Positions 44,532 to 53,684 of a stretch of DNA of 64,000 nucleotides are shown in pieces. Below the pieces are notes generated by a model, which did not search any database, was not told the origin of the DNA, and saw only the letters and a list, made by a program, of their open reading frames with translations. The stretch lies in contig NZ_KV440953.1 in the NCBI RefSeq assembly GCF_001636425.1, positions 384,847 to 448,846 of the forward strand. The letters run 5' to 3'. Source of the DNA: Heyndrickxia acidicola. GTDB taxonomy: Bacteria > Bacillota > Bacilli > Bacillales > Bacillaceae_C. Position numbers and translations under genes: made by a program. Numbering within the stretch: the first letter of the stretch is position 1; the number at the start of each line of letters is the position of its first letter.

Positions 44532-44900
44532 ACAATGCCCCTTTATTCACTCATTCTATTTTGACAATATGAATGAACAGGCAGAAATATTCCTTCAGAA
44601 ATCCTTTCTTTAATTTTGTTAAAAGCGAGCACCTGAATCTGAAATCAATAGCAAGAACAGAGCCTGAATTTAAAGAAAAGATTAAGAAGTTGTAAATAAT
44701 ATTTAAAAAGACAGATAATAATTTCTAATTTGATAAAATAAGGTATCGATAAGTTTTATTTGTAAGGAGGACTAATTTCAGCTTTGCCTTTTCAAGTATG
44801 ATACTTATCTAAAAAAGAGGCAGTTGAAAAAGGATGGTTTAGGACAAAGGAGATTCAAAATATCCTATAATGAGTGAAATCATTCAAAGGACGTGACAGC
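44532..44900. other. Gap with a relic repeat before glpQ
   Basis: Contains a decayed GC-rich repeat end (GCGAGCACCTGAATCTGAAA TCAATAGC at 44622-44650) and AT-rich sequence. No ORF or clear promoter; the glpQ promoter presumably lies in 44700-44870. Confidence 0.4.
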
Positions 44901-45623
44901 ATGACACTTATTTTTGCCCACCGCGGGTCATCAGGGACTTTTCCCGAAAATACGATGGATGCTTTTTTCGCTGCAGAAAAAAGCAGGGCTGATGGCATTG
45001 AGCTGGATGTACAGCTGACAAAGGATGGAGAGGTAGTCGTCATTCATGATGAAACGGTCGATCGAACGACGAATGGCAAAGGGTTTGTAAAGGATTATTC
45101 CTTTAGTGAATTAAAAAAGCTGAATGCCCATTCTTTATTTACTTCTATAGAACATACGGAGATCCCGTCTCTTAGGGAGGTATTCGAATGGATGAGCGGA
45201 AACCGCCTTTTATGCAATGTGGAACTAAAAACAGGCATTATCGCTTATCCCATGCTGGAGGAAAAAGTCATTCAATTAATTCATGAATATGGTTTTCAGG
45301 ATCGCATTATAATCTCTTCTTTTAACCATTATTCCATTATACATAGCTATCGTCTTGATCCTGAGATAGAAATTGCACCATTATATTCAAATGGCTTGTA
45401 TATGCCATGGGTATATGCAAAGTCCTTGCACGCTAAAGGGATTCATCCCCATATAAGAATAACTCCGGATTCAATCATTATTGCCGCGATGAAGGAAGGG
45501 ATTGCCGTACGCCCCTATACCATAAATAAAGAAGAAATGATGAAGAGGCTTTTTTCAGTTGGATGCTCTGCGTTAATAACAGACTTTCCTGAAAAAGCCT
45601 ATGAGCTTAGAATCAGAATTTAG
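44901..45623 (+). CDS. glpQ: Glycerophosphodiester phosphodiesterase (YqiK-like)
   Basis: 240 residues. Hydrolyses glycerophosphodiesters to glycerol 3-phosphate and an alcohol. TIM-barrel motifs: FAHRGSSGTFPENTMDAF, ADGIELDVQLTKDGEVVVIH DETVDRTTNG and CNVELKT. Cytoplasmic (no signal peptide). ATG 44901 has AAAGGACGTGA upstream; an in-frame ATG at 44874 has no site. It matches yqiK, the B. subtilis neighbour of yqzF and bkdR. Confidence 0.94.
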   Translation: MTLIFAHRGSSGTFPENTMDAFFAAEKSRADGIELDVQLTKDGEVVVIHDETVDRTTNGKGFVKDYSFSELKKLNAHSLFTSIEHTEIPSLREVFEWMSGNRLLCNVELKTGIIAYPMLEEKVIQLIHEYGFQDRIIISSFNHYSIIHSYRLDPEIEIAPLYSNGLYMPWVYAKSLHAKGIHPHIRITPDSIIIAAMKEGIAVRPYTINKEEMMKRLFSVGCSALITDFPEKAYELRIRI

Positions 45624-45644
45624 ACGATATGATATCCATACAGG

Positions 45645-45669
45645 AAAAAGTCCCTTTAATGGGGCTTTT
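45645..45669 (+). terminator. Terminator of glpQ
   Basis: AAAAGTCCC and GGGGCTTTT around TTTAAT (one wobble), followed by a short T-rich tract. Confidence 0.65.
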
Positions 45670-45733
45670 CTGTTTGAACCTAATTCATTGGCGGGTGAAT
45701 GATTAACAAGCATGATGAATAGACCATCTGAAT

Positions 45734-45762
45734 AAAAAACACACTTTCCGGCTGAAAGTGTG
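45734..45762 (-). terminator. Terminator of yqzF (minus strand)
   Basis: CACACTTTC and GAAAGTGTG form a perfect 9-bp stem around CGGCT; on the minus strand it is followed by six T. It lies 33 bp after the yqzF stop. Confidence 0.85.
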
Positions 45763-45794
45763 CTTGTGAACATGGAGTGATCTCCTAATTTATA

Positions 45795-46034
45795 TCAGGC
45801 GCCCCTTTTAAATCGTTTTTGTACCTTATTTCTCTTTCTGTCCCGATAAAAAATAAATCCCCCTACAAAGAATAAACCGCCTGCAAACAGCAAAAAGCCT
45901 GTTAAAAACTGCGTCCACAAATAAATAAATGGAGGCTGCAGGATACCAAACATCATATCCCGCATAAGCTTAATCCCTAATGCTGCACAAAAACCAGGGA
46001 TGACTAAAATAAGAAGAGCGATTATCCGAATCAT
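45795..46034 (-). CDS. yqzF: YqzF family small membrane protein (DUF2627)
   Basis: 79 residues with two hydrophobic helices (about 2-20 and 33-60: IIALLILVIPGFCAALG and FLTGFLLFAGGLFFVGGFIF) and a basic tail (YRDRKRNKVQKRFKRG). It matches DUF2627/YqzF, which lies at the same place in B. subtilis; function unknown. ATG 46034 has GAGGAG 7 nt upstream, better than the in-frame GTG at 46049. Divergent from bkdR. Confidence 0.87.
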   Translation of the reverse strand: MIRIIALLILVIPGFCAALGIKLMRDMMFGILQPPFIYLWTQFLTGFLLFAGGLFFVGGFIFYRDRKRNKVQKRFKRGA

Positions 46035-46164
46035 CTGAATTCTCCTCACGCAGATAGGTTACCTTCTTTTCCAAAATCATATAGATTCTGGTATTGGTTT
46101 GTCAAGAGGCCGCTTTTCCCCTAAAATAAGTATGAAAAGGTTTGCATGGTAAGGGGGAATTATT

Positions 46165-48234
46165 TTGCAGAGCGTTTTAATCGTGGGCGGGGGCAAGGGC
46201 GGGAAGGCTCTTGTGAAAATATTAAAGGAAAGTACGGTCCTGACTATTAAGGCGGTGTTGGATAAAAAAGAAACAGCAGAAGGAATTCTTTTTGCAAAGG
46301 AACTGGGCATTGCAACCGGCACCTGTTGGCAGGACTATATAAATGATTCAGTTGATATCATTATAGATGTAACAGGGGATGAGGATGTTTTTCGAGAGAT
46401 GCTTTCTGCTACTGATAAAAATACGCTGATTATTCCTGGCAGCGTAGCCTATATGGTAGCAAGGCTGATAGAGGAAAAAGAAGAACTGATAAAACAGCTT
46501 CAAAATGAAACGTATAAGCATCATTTAATCCTGAATTCGACGGATGAAGGAATGATTGTAATAGATAAGGAAGGGAAGGTCATTTTTCTAAATAAAAGTG
46601 CAGAGCGGATGAATGATGTACCTTCCCATGAAGCGGTAGGAAGACCCATTCTTGAAATCATTCCCAACAGTCAGCTTCCAAGAGTCATCCGCACAAAAAA
46701 AATAGAATCTCATCAGGAAGTAATCCTCAAAAATGGATTGAAAATCATTGCCACTAGAATGCCGATGATCAATGATAAAGGAGAACTTCTCGGGGCCATT
46801 GCGGTTTTTAGGGATATTACGGAAGTAGTAGAGCTGGCCGAAGAAATTACCAACTTAAAAGAAATTCAAACGATGCTTCAAGCTATTATCCAGTCAAGTG
46901 ATGATGCAATATCGGTTGTCGATGAAAAGGGGAAAGGAATATTAATTAATCCTGCCTATACCAGAATTACTGGAATGACACAGGAAGGTGTAATCGGTCA
47001 GCCTGCGACTGCTGATATTTCTGAAGGAGAAAGTGTACACTTAAAAGTTCTCCAAACAAAGAAGCCTGTTCGCGGTGTGAAAATGAGATTAGGGCCGGCA
47101 AAAAAAGAAGTAATCGTAAATGTGGCTCCTGTTATTGTAAATGGGAAGTTAAAAGGCAGTGTCGGTGTTGTCCATGATGTATCTGAAATCCAGCGTCTAA
47201 CAAATGAATTGGACCGGGCAAGGCAGATTATCCGAAAGCTGGAAGCTAAGTATACCTTTGAAGATATTATCAGCGGTTCTTCAGAAATGAACATTGCCGT
47301 TGAACAGGCAAAGCTTGCGGCAAGAACCCCTGTTACCATTTTACTGAGGGGGGAATCTGGTACGGGAAAAGAACTTTTTGCGCATGCCATCCATAATGCA
47401 AGTGAGAGAAAATACAATGCCTTTATCCGGGTTAATTGTGCAGCAATCTCGGATTCGCTGCTGGAAAGCGAACTGTTTGGTTATGAAGAAGGAGCTTTTA
47501 CCGGAGCCAAAAGAGGCGGGAAAAAAGGGTTGTTTGAAGAGGCCCATAATGGCAGCATTTTTCTGGATGAAATAGGTGAGCTTAATGCCAATACCCAGGC
47601 TAAATTATTAAGAGTGCTACAGGAAAATGAGATTGTCCGGGTTGGAGGGACCAAACCCATTCCGATCAATGTACGAATTATAGCGGCGACCCATGTAAAT
47701 TTAGAAAAAGGTATAGCAGACGGCACCTTTCGTGAAGACTTATATTATCGGTTGAACAGAATGCCCATCTATATTCCGCCGCTAAATAGAAGAAAGTCGG
47801 ATATTCCAGCTTTGTGTGAAAGGCTGATTCAAAAAATTAATCAGGATTACGGCAGGAATGTGGAAGGGTTGAAGGCAAGTGCTATTCAAAAGCTGATGGA
47901 GTATGAATGGCCGGGCAATGTGCGTGAGCTTGAAAATATATTGGGCAGAGCCATTATTTTTATGAATTTCAGTGAAACATTCATTGATTCAAGACATCTA
48001 TTCATCATGACGGCTAATCGCCACGGTAGAATCGGAATAGAGGAGCCTCATAATATAATAGAAAATCAGGATCTTGCTTCCATTATGGAAAAACATGAGA
48101 AAAAAGTAATTCAACAAGTACTTCGCCATCAAAAAGGAAATAAAACAGCAACTGCCAGGCAGTTAAACATTTCTGTAAGAAATCTTTATTATAAGCTGGA
48201 GAAGTTCAATCTTGAAAATAACAGCATGCAATAA
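46165..48234 (+). CDS. bkdR: BkdR, sigma-54-dependent activator of the bkd operon
   Basis: 689 residues (692 in B. subtilis BkdR/YqiR). An N-terminal Rossmann-like segment [19 protein letters not shown], two PAS domains (about 115-225 and 235-345), the AAA+ domain with Walker [18 protein letters not shown], sigma-54 contact loop [13 protein letters not shown] and Walker [12 protein letters not shown], and a C-terminal Fis-type HTH ([20 protein letters not shown]). Binds upstream sites and activates the bkd -24/-12 promoter in response to branched-chain compounds. TTG start 9 nt after AAGGGGG. Monocistronic. Confidence 0.95.
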   Translation: MQSVLIVGGGKGGKALVKILKESTVLTIKAVLDKKETAEGILFAKELGIATGTCWQDYINDSVDIIIDVTGDEDVFREMLSATDKNTLIIPGSVAYMVARLIEEKEELIKQLQNETYKHHLILNSTDEGMIVIDKEGKVIFLNKSAERMNDVPSHEAVGRPILEIIPNSQLPRVIRTKKIESHQEVILKNGLKIIATRMPMINDKGELLGAIAVFRDITEVVELAEEITNLKEIQTMLQAIIQSSDDAISVVDEKGKGILINPAYTRITGMTQEGVIGQPATADISEGESVHLKVLQTKKPVRGVKMRLGPAKKEVIVNVAPVIVNGKLKGSVGVVHDVSEIQRLTNELDRARQIIRKLEAKYTFEDIISGSSEMNIAVEQAKLAARTPVTILLRGESGTGKELFAHAIHNASERKYNAFIRVNCAAISDSLLESELFGYEEGAFTGAKRGGKKGLFEEAHNGSIFLDEIGELNANTQAKLLRVLQENEIVRVGGTKPIPINVRIIAATHVNLEKGIADGTFREDLYYRLNRMPIYIPPLNRRKSDIPALCERLIQKINQDYGRNVEGLKASAIQKLMEYEWPGNVRELENILGRAIIFMNFSETFIDSRHLFIMTANRHGRIGIEEPHNIIENQDLASIMEKHEKKVIQQVLRHQKGNKTATARQLNISVRNLYYKLEKFNLENNSMQ

Positions 48235-48236
48235 AT

Positions 48237-48265
48237 TGCACACTATGCAAAAAAATGCACACTAT
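48237..48265. promoter_or_regulatory. Direct repeats, probable BkdR activator sites
   Basis: TGCACACTAT occurs twice (48237-48246 and 48256-48265), 19 bp apart (about two helical turns), some 60-90 bp before the -24/-12 promoter. The position fits an upstream activating site for BkdR. Confidence 0.6.
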
Positions 48266-48279
48266 TTAGTGAGAATTAT

Positions 48280-48292
48280 TACGGAATCCGTA
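48280..48292. promoter_or_regulatory. Small palindrome near the bkd promoter
   Basis: TACGGAATCCGTA is a perfect 13-bp odd palindrome (6-bp arms), between the direct repeats and the sigma-54 promoter; possibly an additional operator. Confidence 0.35.
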
Positions 48293-48324
48293 CGCCGATG
48301 ACCAAGGCACTTCCGCTTTTCTTG

Positions 48325-48340
48325 TTGGCATGATTCTTGC
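48325..48340 (+). promoter_or_regulatory. Sigma-54 (-24/-12) promoter of the bkd operon
   Basis: TTGGCATGATTCTTGC fits the consensus TTGGCAC-N5-TTGCW, with GG and GC 10 nt apart. The bcd start is 333 bp downstream, a long leader. The gap 48341-48673 is otherwise unremarkable; ptb, found here in B. subtilis, is missing. Confidence 0.85.
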
Positions 48341-48673
48341 TTTTATTATGGATGAAGCATTTTAAAGTTAGTCTTTTCGAAAATGTAGAAAGTTTTTATA
48401 TGGATGCGGATAGCTGTATTTATATCTGAATTTATTGGTGCTTCTCTAAATTGGTATTGTTCTAAATGGAAATGAAAACATTAAATAGGGGAGATTTCCT
48501 TACGTAAAACGTGCAAGCATAGTAAATCTTATATAAAATACTAAAGGGGAGATAGTCCTTAAGGCAGACGCTTCCATATCCTGTCTTCCGAAATATCTGT
48601 GCTTATAGTAAAATCATTTACACACAGATAAATTGTAACACCGCAACTTTAGACTATTAAGGGGGATCAACAA

Positions 48674-49771
48674 ATGAAAATTTTTGAATACATGGGTAAA
48701 TACGATTATGAACAATTGCTTTTTTGCCAGGACGAACAGTCAGGATTAAAAGCCATTATCGCTATCCACGATACAACTCTTGGACCAGCGCTTGGCGGAA
48801 CAAGAATGTGGACTTACGCTTCTGAAGATGCAGCCATTGAGGATGCTCTTCGTCTGGCTAAAGGCATGACATATAAAAATGCAGCAGCTGGCCTTAACCT
48901 TGGCGGCGGGAAAACGGTTATTATCGGAGATCCGCGCAAGGATAAAAATGAAGAAATGTTCCGTGCTTTTGGCCGCTTTATTCAAGGGCTGAACGGCCGT
49001 TACATAACAGCTGAGGATGTAGGTACAACGGTTGAAGACATGGATTTAATCCATGAAGAAACAAACTTTGTAACCGGTATTTCTCCGGCATTCGGCTCAT
49101 CAGGAAACCCATCTCCAGTAACAGCTTATGGATGCTATGTGGGGATGAAGGCAGCAGCGAAAGAAGCCTTCGGAACAGACTCTCTTGAAGGAATTACCGT
49201 AGCAGTACAGGGAGTGGGAAATGTTGCATATGCAATGTGCCGTTATCTTCATGAAGAAGGGGCACAATTGATTGTAACGGATATCAACAAGGAAGCAGTT
49301 CAAAGAGCAGTTGAAGAATTCGGTGCAAAAGCCGTAGATCCGGATGAAATTTATGGAGTAGACTGTGACATTTTTGCTCCTTGTGCTCTTGGTGCCATTA
49401 TTAATGATGAAACCATTCCGCAACTAAAAGCTAAAGTGATTGCAGGATCTGCAAATAACCAATTAAAAGAAACACGTCACGGCGACCAAATCCATGAAAT
49501 GGGTATTGTCTACGCACCTGATTATGTTATTAACGCAGGCGGTGTTATTAATGTCGCGGACGAGCTGTATGGCTATAACCGTGACCGCGCTATGAAGAAA
49601 GTTGAACAAATTTATAACAGCATAGAAAAGATTATCGGCATTTCCAAACGCGACGGTATTCCAACTTATGTGGCTGCAGACCGCATGGCTGAAGAAAGAA
49701 TAGCGAAGGTTTCAAAATCTAGAAGCCAGTTTTTATTAAACAGCAAGCATACTCTTTCTAATAGAATTTAA
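48674..49771 (+). CDS. bcd: Leucine dehydrogenase (Leu/Val/Phe dehydrogenase)
   Basis: 365 residues. NAD-dependent oxidative deamination of Leu, Val and Ile to the 2-keto acids used by the BKD complex. Catalytic Lys 80 lies in [15 protein letters not shown], the conserved [11 protein letters not shown] motif precedes it, and [17 protein letters not shown] is the Rossmann NAD-binding turn. AGGGGGATC precedes the ATG. Transcribed from the -24/-12 promoter and followed by a strong hairpin. Confidence 0.97.
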   Translation: MKIFEYMGKYDYEQLLFCQDEQSGLKAIIAIHDTTLGPALGGTRMWTYASEDAAIEDALRLAKGMTYKNAAAGLNLGGGKTVIIGDPRKDKNEEMFRAFGRFIQGLNGRYITAEDVGTTVEDMDLIHEETNFVTGISPAFGSSGNPSPVTAYGCYVGMKAAAKEAFGTDSLEGITVAVQGVGNVAYAMCRYLHEEGAQLIVTDINKEAVQRAVEEFGAKAVDPDEIYGVDCDIFAPCALGAIINDETIPQLKAKVIAGSANNQLKETRHGDQIHEMGIVYAPDYVINAGGVINVADELYGYNRDRAMKKVEQIYNSIEKIIGISKRDGIPTYVAADRMAEERIAKVSKSRSQFLLNSKHTLSNRI

Positions 49772-49780
49772 TGCTGCATT

Positions 49781-49868
49781 AGGGCGCTTTGCTTCTAAAT
49801 GAGTCTTACTCATATGCATGGAAGAGGCTTATTGACCGCTCATGCGTAGAAGCTAAGCGCCCTCTTTT
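49781..49868 (+). terminator. Large terminator after bcd
   Basis: AGGGCGCTTTGCTTCTA (49781-49797) pairs with TAGAAGCTAAGCGCCCT (49847-49863), followed by CTTTTTA. The ~50-nt inner part folds again (ATGAG/CTCAT, GCATG/CATGC). It may cut or reduce transcription into lpdV. Confidence 0.8.
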
Positions 49869-49877
49869 TAAATTGTG

Positions 49878-50044
49878 AAGGCTCTTTTTGTAAACTTTGT
49901 TGCCATATGCACAAATAACCAAGTAAAACAAAAGGTTCAGCCTGTATACTTTTGAAAAGTGGACGAAAAGATGTCACGATGACTAACTAAATACGGGTTT
50001 AGATATCTGTACGAAAAAACAACAATCTTTGAGAAAACAGCCAT
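49878..50044 (-). repeat. MITE-like repeat, family 1, copy F
   Basis: In reverse it reads GGCTGTTTTCTCAAAGATTG TTG ... TTAGTCATCGTGACATC ... GGCAACAAAGTTTACAAA and ends AGAGCCTT; it is thus the same element as the copies in the EPS cluster, in opposite orientation. It lies between bcd and lpdV, the position of buk in B. subtilis. Confidence 0.7.
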
Positions 50045-50148
50045 TGTAAATGTGCTAAGGATAAATACATAGAGCTTTAGGATGCTCCTTTAAAAGACAT
50101 TTAAGCAAAATAAGAATTGTAAAACCTATTTGAAAAGGAGGAAACAAA

Positions 50149-51573
50149 TTGGCAACCGAATATGATTTAGTCATTTTGGGCGGTGGTACCGGCGGTTATG
50201 TAGCAGCCATTCGTGCATCTCAGCTTGGATTAAAAACGGCCATCGTTGAAAAAGGAAAGCTTGGCGGAACATGCCTTCACCGCGGCTGTATTCCGAGTAA
50301 AGCCCTGCTTAGAAGCGCTGAAGTGTTTGCAACCTCTAAACGCGGCGAGGAATACGGGGTAATCGCATCTGATGTCACTCTTAACTTTGAACGTGTGCAG
50401 GAAAGAAAACAAGGTATTGTTGATCAGCTTCACAGAGGGGTCCAGCATTTAATGAAGCAAGGGAAAATTGATGTCTATGAGGGCTTTGGAAGAATTCTGG
50501 GGCCATCTATTTTTTCTCCTATGCCTGGAACCATTTCAGTGGAGTTCGAGTCAGGGGAAGAAAACGAAATGCTCATTCCAAAGAATGTGATCATCGCCAC
50601 TGGCTCAAGACCGAGATCGTTGCCTGGAATGGAGTTTGACGGGGAATTTGTTCTTTCTTCTGATGATGCACTTTCCATGAAGGAGCTGCCGAATTCCATT
50701 ATCATTGTTGGCGGAGGTGTAATTGGTATTGAGTGGGCCTCTATGCTTTCTGATTTTGGGGTTAATGTAACGGTTGTAGAGTATGCAGATCGAATTGTTC
50801 CTACTGAAGACAAAGATATTTCAAAAGAAATGCAGCGTCTTCTTAAAAAGAAGGGCGTAACGATTGTAACAAATGCCAAAGTTCTCTCTGAAACGCTGAA
50901 TATTGAGAATGGCACAGTATCCATTAGCGCTGAAGTAAAGGGAGAACAAAGAATCTTTACAGCTGACAAACTGCTTGTTTCTGTAGGAAGAATGGCCAAT
51001 ACAGAAAACATCGGCCTGCAAAACACAGACATTGTGGTCGATAGAGGGGTCATTCAGGTCAACCCTTACTATCAAACAAAAGAATCTCACATTTATGCGA
51101 TTGGGGATGTTATTGGGGGCCTTCAATTAGCCCATGTAGCTTCTCATGAGGGAATTATGGCTGTTGAGCACATAGCTGGAAAAAATCCTGAAACGATCGA
51201 TTATTTTATGATATCAAAATGTATTTACAGCAATCCGGAGATGGCAAGCGTTGGTTATACAGAGGAAGAAGCTTTAGCTCGGGGCTTAAATCTTAAAGTG
51301 GGAAAATTTCCATTTAAGGCAATTGGAAAAGCACTTGTCCATGGTGAATCAGATGGGTTTGTTAAAATCATTGCTGATAAGGACACGGATGATATCCTTG
51401 GAGTTCACATGATAGGTCCACATGTTACGGATATGATTTCCGAAGCAGGACTTGCAAGAGTGCTGGACGCAACTCCATGGGAAGTCGCTCATACAATTCA
51501 CCCTCATCCGACATTAAGTGAGGCAATTGGGGAAGCGGCATTGGCTGTTGACGGCAAAGCAATTCATGCATGA
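50149..51573 (+). CDS. lpdV: Dihydrolipoyl dehydrogenase of the BKD complex (E3)
   Basis: 474 residues. Reoxidises dihydrolipoyl groups with NAD. FAD site DLVILGGGTGGYVAAI (GGGTGG 11-16), redox disulphide in GGTCLHRGCIPS (Cys 42 and 47), NAD-binding VGGGVIGIEWA and the HPHPTLSEA active-site His/Glu region near the C-terminus. TTG start with GGAGG upstream. First of four contiguous bkd genes. Confidence 0.96.
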   Translation: MATEYDLVILGGGTGGYVAAIRASQLGLKTAIVEKGKLGGTCLHRGCIPSKALLRSAEVFATSKRGEEYGVIASDVTLNFERVQERKQGIVDQLHRGVQHLMKQGKIDVYEGFGRILGPSIFSPMPGTISVEFESGEENEMLIPKNVIIATGSRPRSLPGMEFDGEFVLSSDDALSMKELPNSIIIVGGGVIGIEWASMLSDFGVNVTVVEYADRIVPTEDKDISKEMQRLLKKKGVTIVTNAKVLSETLNIENGTVSISAEVKGEQRIFTADKLLVSVGRMANTENIGLQNTDIVVDRGVIQVNPYYQTKESHIYAIGDVIGGLQLAHVASHEGIMAVEHIAGKNPETIDYFMISKCIYSNPEMASVGYTEEEALARGLNLKVGKFPFKAIGKALVHGESDGFVKIIADKDTDDILGVHMIGPHVTDMISEAGLARVLDATPWEVAHTIHPHPTLSEAIGEAALAVDGKAIHA

Positions 51574-51632
51574 TTATTATGTAAAATGCTAATTGGATGA
51601 TGACGATAAATTTACTATTTGGAGGTAAAAAA

Positions 51633-52628
51633 ATGGTTGAGAATCGCCATAAAGCTTTAGGTTTAAGCGATGAACAAGTAATTCAAATGTATGAAACCAT
51701 GTTGATGGCCCGCCGTATTGATGAAAGAATGTGGCTGTTGAACCGCTCTGGGAAAATTCCATTTGTTATTTCCTGCCAGGGACAAGAAGCAGCACAGGTT
51801 GGAGCAGCCTTTGGGCTTGACCGAGAAAAAGACTATGCCCTCCCTTACTATCGTGATCTGGGAGTGGTTTTAGCATTCGGTATGACTCCACAGGAATTAA
51901 TGCTCTCAGGATTTGCTAAAGCTGAAGATCCAAACTCCGGAGGACGCCAGATGCCAGGCCACTTTGGCCAGAAAAAGAACCGCATTGTAACAGGGTCATC
52001 TCCGGTTACGACCCAGGTTCCTCATGCTGTAGGGATTGCGCTTGCAGGCAAAATGGAGAAGAAGGATCTTGTTACCTTTGTTACTTTTGGAGAAGGATCT
52101 TCCAATCAGGGAGACTTCCATGAAGGAGCGAACTTTGCAGGTGTCCACAAACTTCCTGTTATTTTTATGTGTGAAAATAATAAATATGCCATTTCCGTAC
52201 CGATTGAAAAGCAGCTTGCGTGTGAAAAGGTATCGGACCGTGCGATTGGTTATGGAATGCCTGGCGTAACGGTAGACGGCAATGATCCGTTAGAGGTATA
52301 TAAAGCGGTTAAAGAAGCAGCAGACCGCGGACGCCGAGGTGAAGGCCCGACATTAATTGAAGCTGTTTCTTATCGTCTAACTGCCCATTCTTCTGACGAC
52401 GATGACCGTACGTACCGTTCACCTGATGAAGTAGCAGAAGCCAAAACAAAGGATTCGATCATTACGTTCGGCGCTTATTTAAAGGAAGTGGGCGTAATGG
52501 ATGACCAGCTTGAAAAAGAAATCAACGACAGGGTCATGAAGGAAGTTAACGAAGCAACAGATTATGCGGAAAATGCTCCATATGCAGATGCAGAGCATGC
52601 GTTAAAATATGTGTACGCTGAGAAGTAA
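51633..52628 (+). CDS. bkdAA: Branched-chain 2-oxoacid dehydrogenase E1 alpha
   Basis: 331 residues. Thiamine-diphosphate dependent decarboxylation of branched 2-keto acids, with BkdAB. The ThDP motif reads GEGSSNQGDFHEGANFAGVH KLPVIFMCENN; LPYYRDLGVVLAFG and HSSDDDDRTYR (phosphorylation-loop region in homologues) are visible. ATG 51633 has GGAGG 7 nt upstream; an in-frame ATG at 51597 is poorer. Confidence 0.97.
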   Translation: MVENRHKALGLSDEQVIQMYETMLMARRIDERMWLLNRSGKIPFVISCQGQEAAQVGAAFGLDREKDYALPYYRDLGVVLAFGMTPQELMLSGFAKAEDPNSGGRQMPGHFGQKKNRIVTGSSPVTTQVPHAVGIALAGKMEKKDLVTFVTFGEGSSNQGDFHEGANFAGVHKLPVIFMCENNKYAISVPIEKQLACEKVSDRAIGYGMPGVTVDGNDPLEVYKAVKEAADRGRRGEGPTLIEAVSYRLTAHSSDDDDRTYRSPDEVAEAKTKDSIITFGAYLKEVGVMDDQLEKEINDRVMKEVNEATDYAENAPYADAEHALKYVYAEK

Positions 52629-52640
52629 GGGGGAAAAAGC

Positions 52641-53624
52641 ATGCCAGTAATATCTTATATTGATGCAGTAACATTGGCCATCCGCGAAGAAATGGAACGC
52701 GATTCTAAAGTATTTGTGTTAGGTGAAGATGTTGGGAAAAAAGGCGGAGTTTTTAAAGCGACTCATGGCCTGTATGAACAATTTGGAGAAGAGAGAGTCA
52801 TTGATACACCGCTGGCGGAGTCTGCGATTGCCGGAGTGGGAATCGGAGCTGCCATGTATGGCTTAAGGCCGATTGCTGAAATGCAATTTGCTGATTTTAT
52901 TATGCCTGCTGTAAACCAGATTATTTCAGAAGCTTCACGTATCCGTTACCGGTCGAACAATGACTGGAGCTGCCCGATTGTCATTCGTGCGCCTTATGGC
53001 GGCGGTGTCCATGGCGCCCTTTATCATTCACAATCCGTTGAAGCCGTGTTTGCCAACCAGCCAGGCCTGAAAATTGTCATGCCTTCTACTCCTTATGATG
53101 TGAAGGGCTTGTTAAAGGCAGCCATTCGTGACGAAGATCCCGTGTTGTTCTTTGAGCATAAAAGAGCGTATCGCTTAATCAAGGGAGAAGTGCCTGAGGA
53201 TGACTATGTATTGCCAATTGGCAAGGCGGATGTTAAACGAAAAGGCGATGATGTAACGGTTATTACATATGGCTTATGTGTCCATTTTGCACTTCAGGCA
53301 GCCGAAAGATTGGCCCAGGATGGAATTGAGACGCATATTCTTGACCTTCGTACAGTATATCCGCTTGACAAGGAAGCCATCATGGAAGCTGCATCGAAAA
53401 CAGGAAAAGTCCTGCTTTTAACAGAAGACAATAAAGAAGGAAGCATCATGGGAGAAGTAGCTGCCATTATTGCTGAAAACTGTTTTTTTGACATGGATGC
53501 ACCGATAATGCGCCTAGCCGGTCCTGATATCCCTGCTATGCCTTATGCACCGACAATGGAGAAGTACTTTATGGTAAACCCTGACAAAGTCGAAAAAGCT
53601 ATTCGTGAGCTTGCTGAATTTTAA
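52641..53624 (+). CDS. bkdAB: Branched-chain 2-oxoacid dehydrogenase E1 beta
   Basis: 327 residues, the transketolase-like pyrimidine and C-terminal domains of E1. Conserved VLGEDVGKKGGVFKATHGL, TPLAESAIAGVGIGAAMYG, EMQFADFIMPA and EDPVLFFEHKRAYR. Starts 12 nt after bkdAA behind AAGGGGG. Forms the alpha2beta2 E1 with BkdAA. Confidence 0.97.
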   Translation: MPVISYIDAVTLAIREEMERDSKVFVLGEDVGKKGGVFKATHGLYEQFGEERVIDTPLAESAIAGVGIGAAMYGLRPIAEMQFADFIMPAVNQIISEASRIRYRSNNDWSCPIVIRAPYGGGVHGALYHSQSVEAVFANQPGLKIVMPSTPYDVKGLLKAAIRDEDPVLFFEHKRAYRLIKGEVPEDDYVLPIGKADVKRKGDDVTVITYGLCVHFALQAAERLAQDGIETHILDLRTVYPLDKEAIMEAASKTGKVLLLTEDNKEGSIMGEVAAIIAENCFFDMDAPIMRLAGPDIPAMPYAPTMEKYFMVNPDKVEKAIRELAEF

Positions 53625-53684
53625 GTATAGGCAAGAATTAGAGGATTGATGATCGGATAAGGATGGTTTAAGGAGGAATCAATA

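Noticed and set aside
50475-51053. 192-codon minus-strand frame inside lpdV
   Set aside because: Shadow of the lpdV reading frame; Ser/Thr-rich low-complexity translation.
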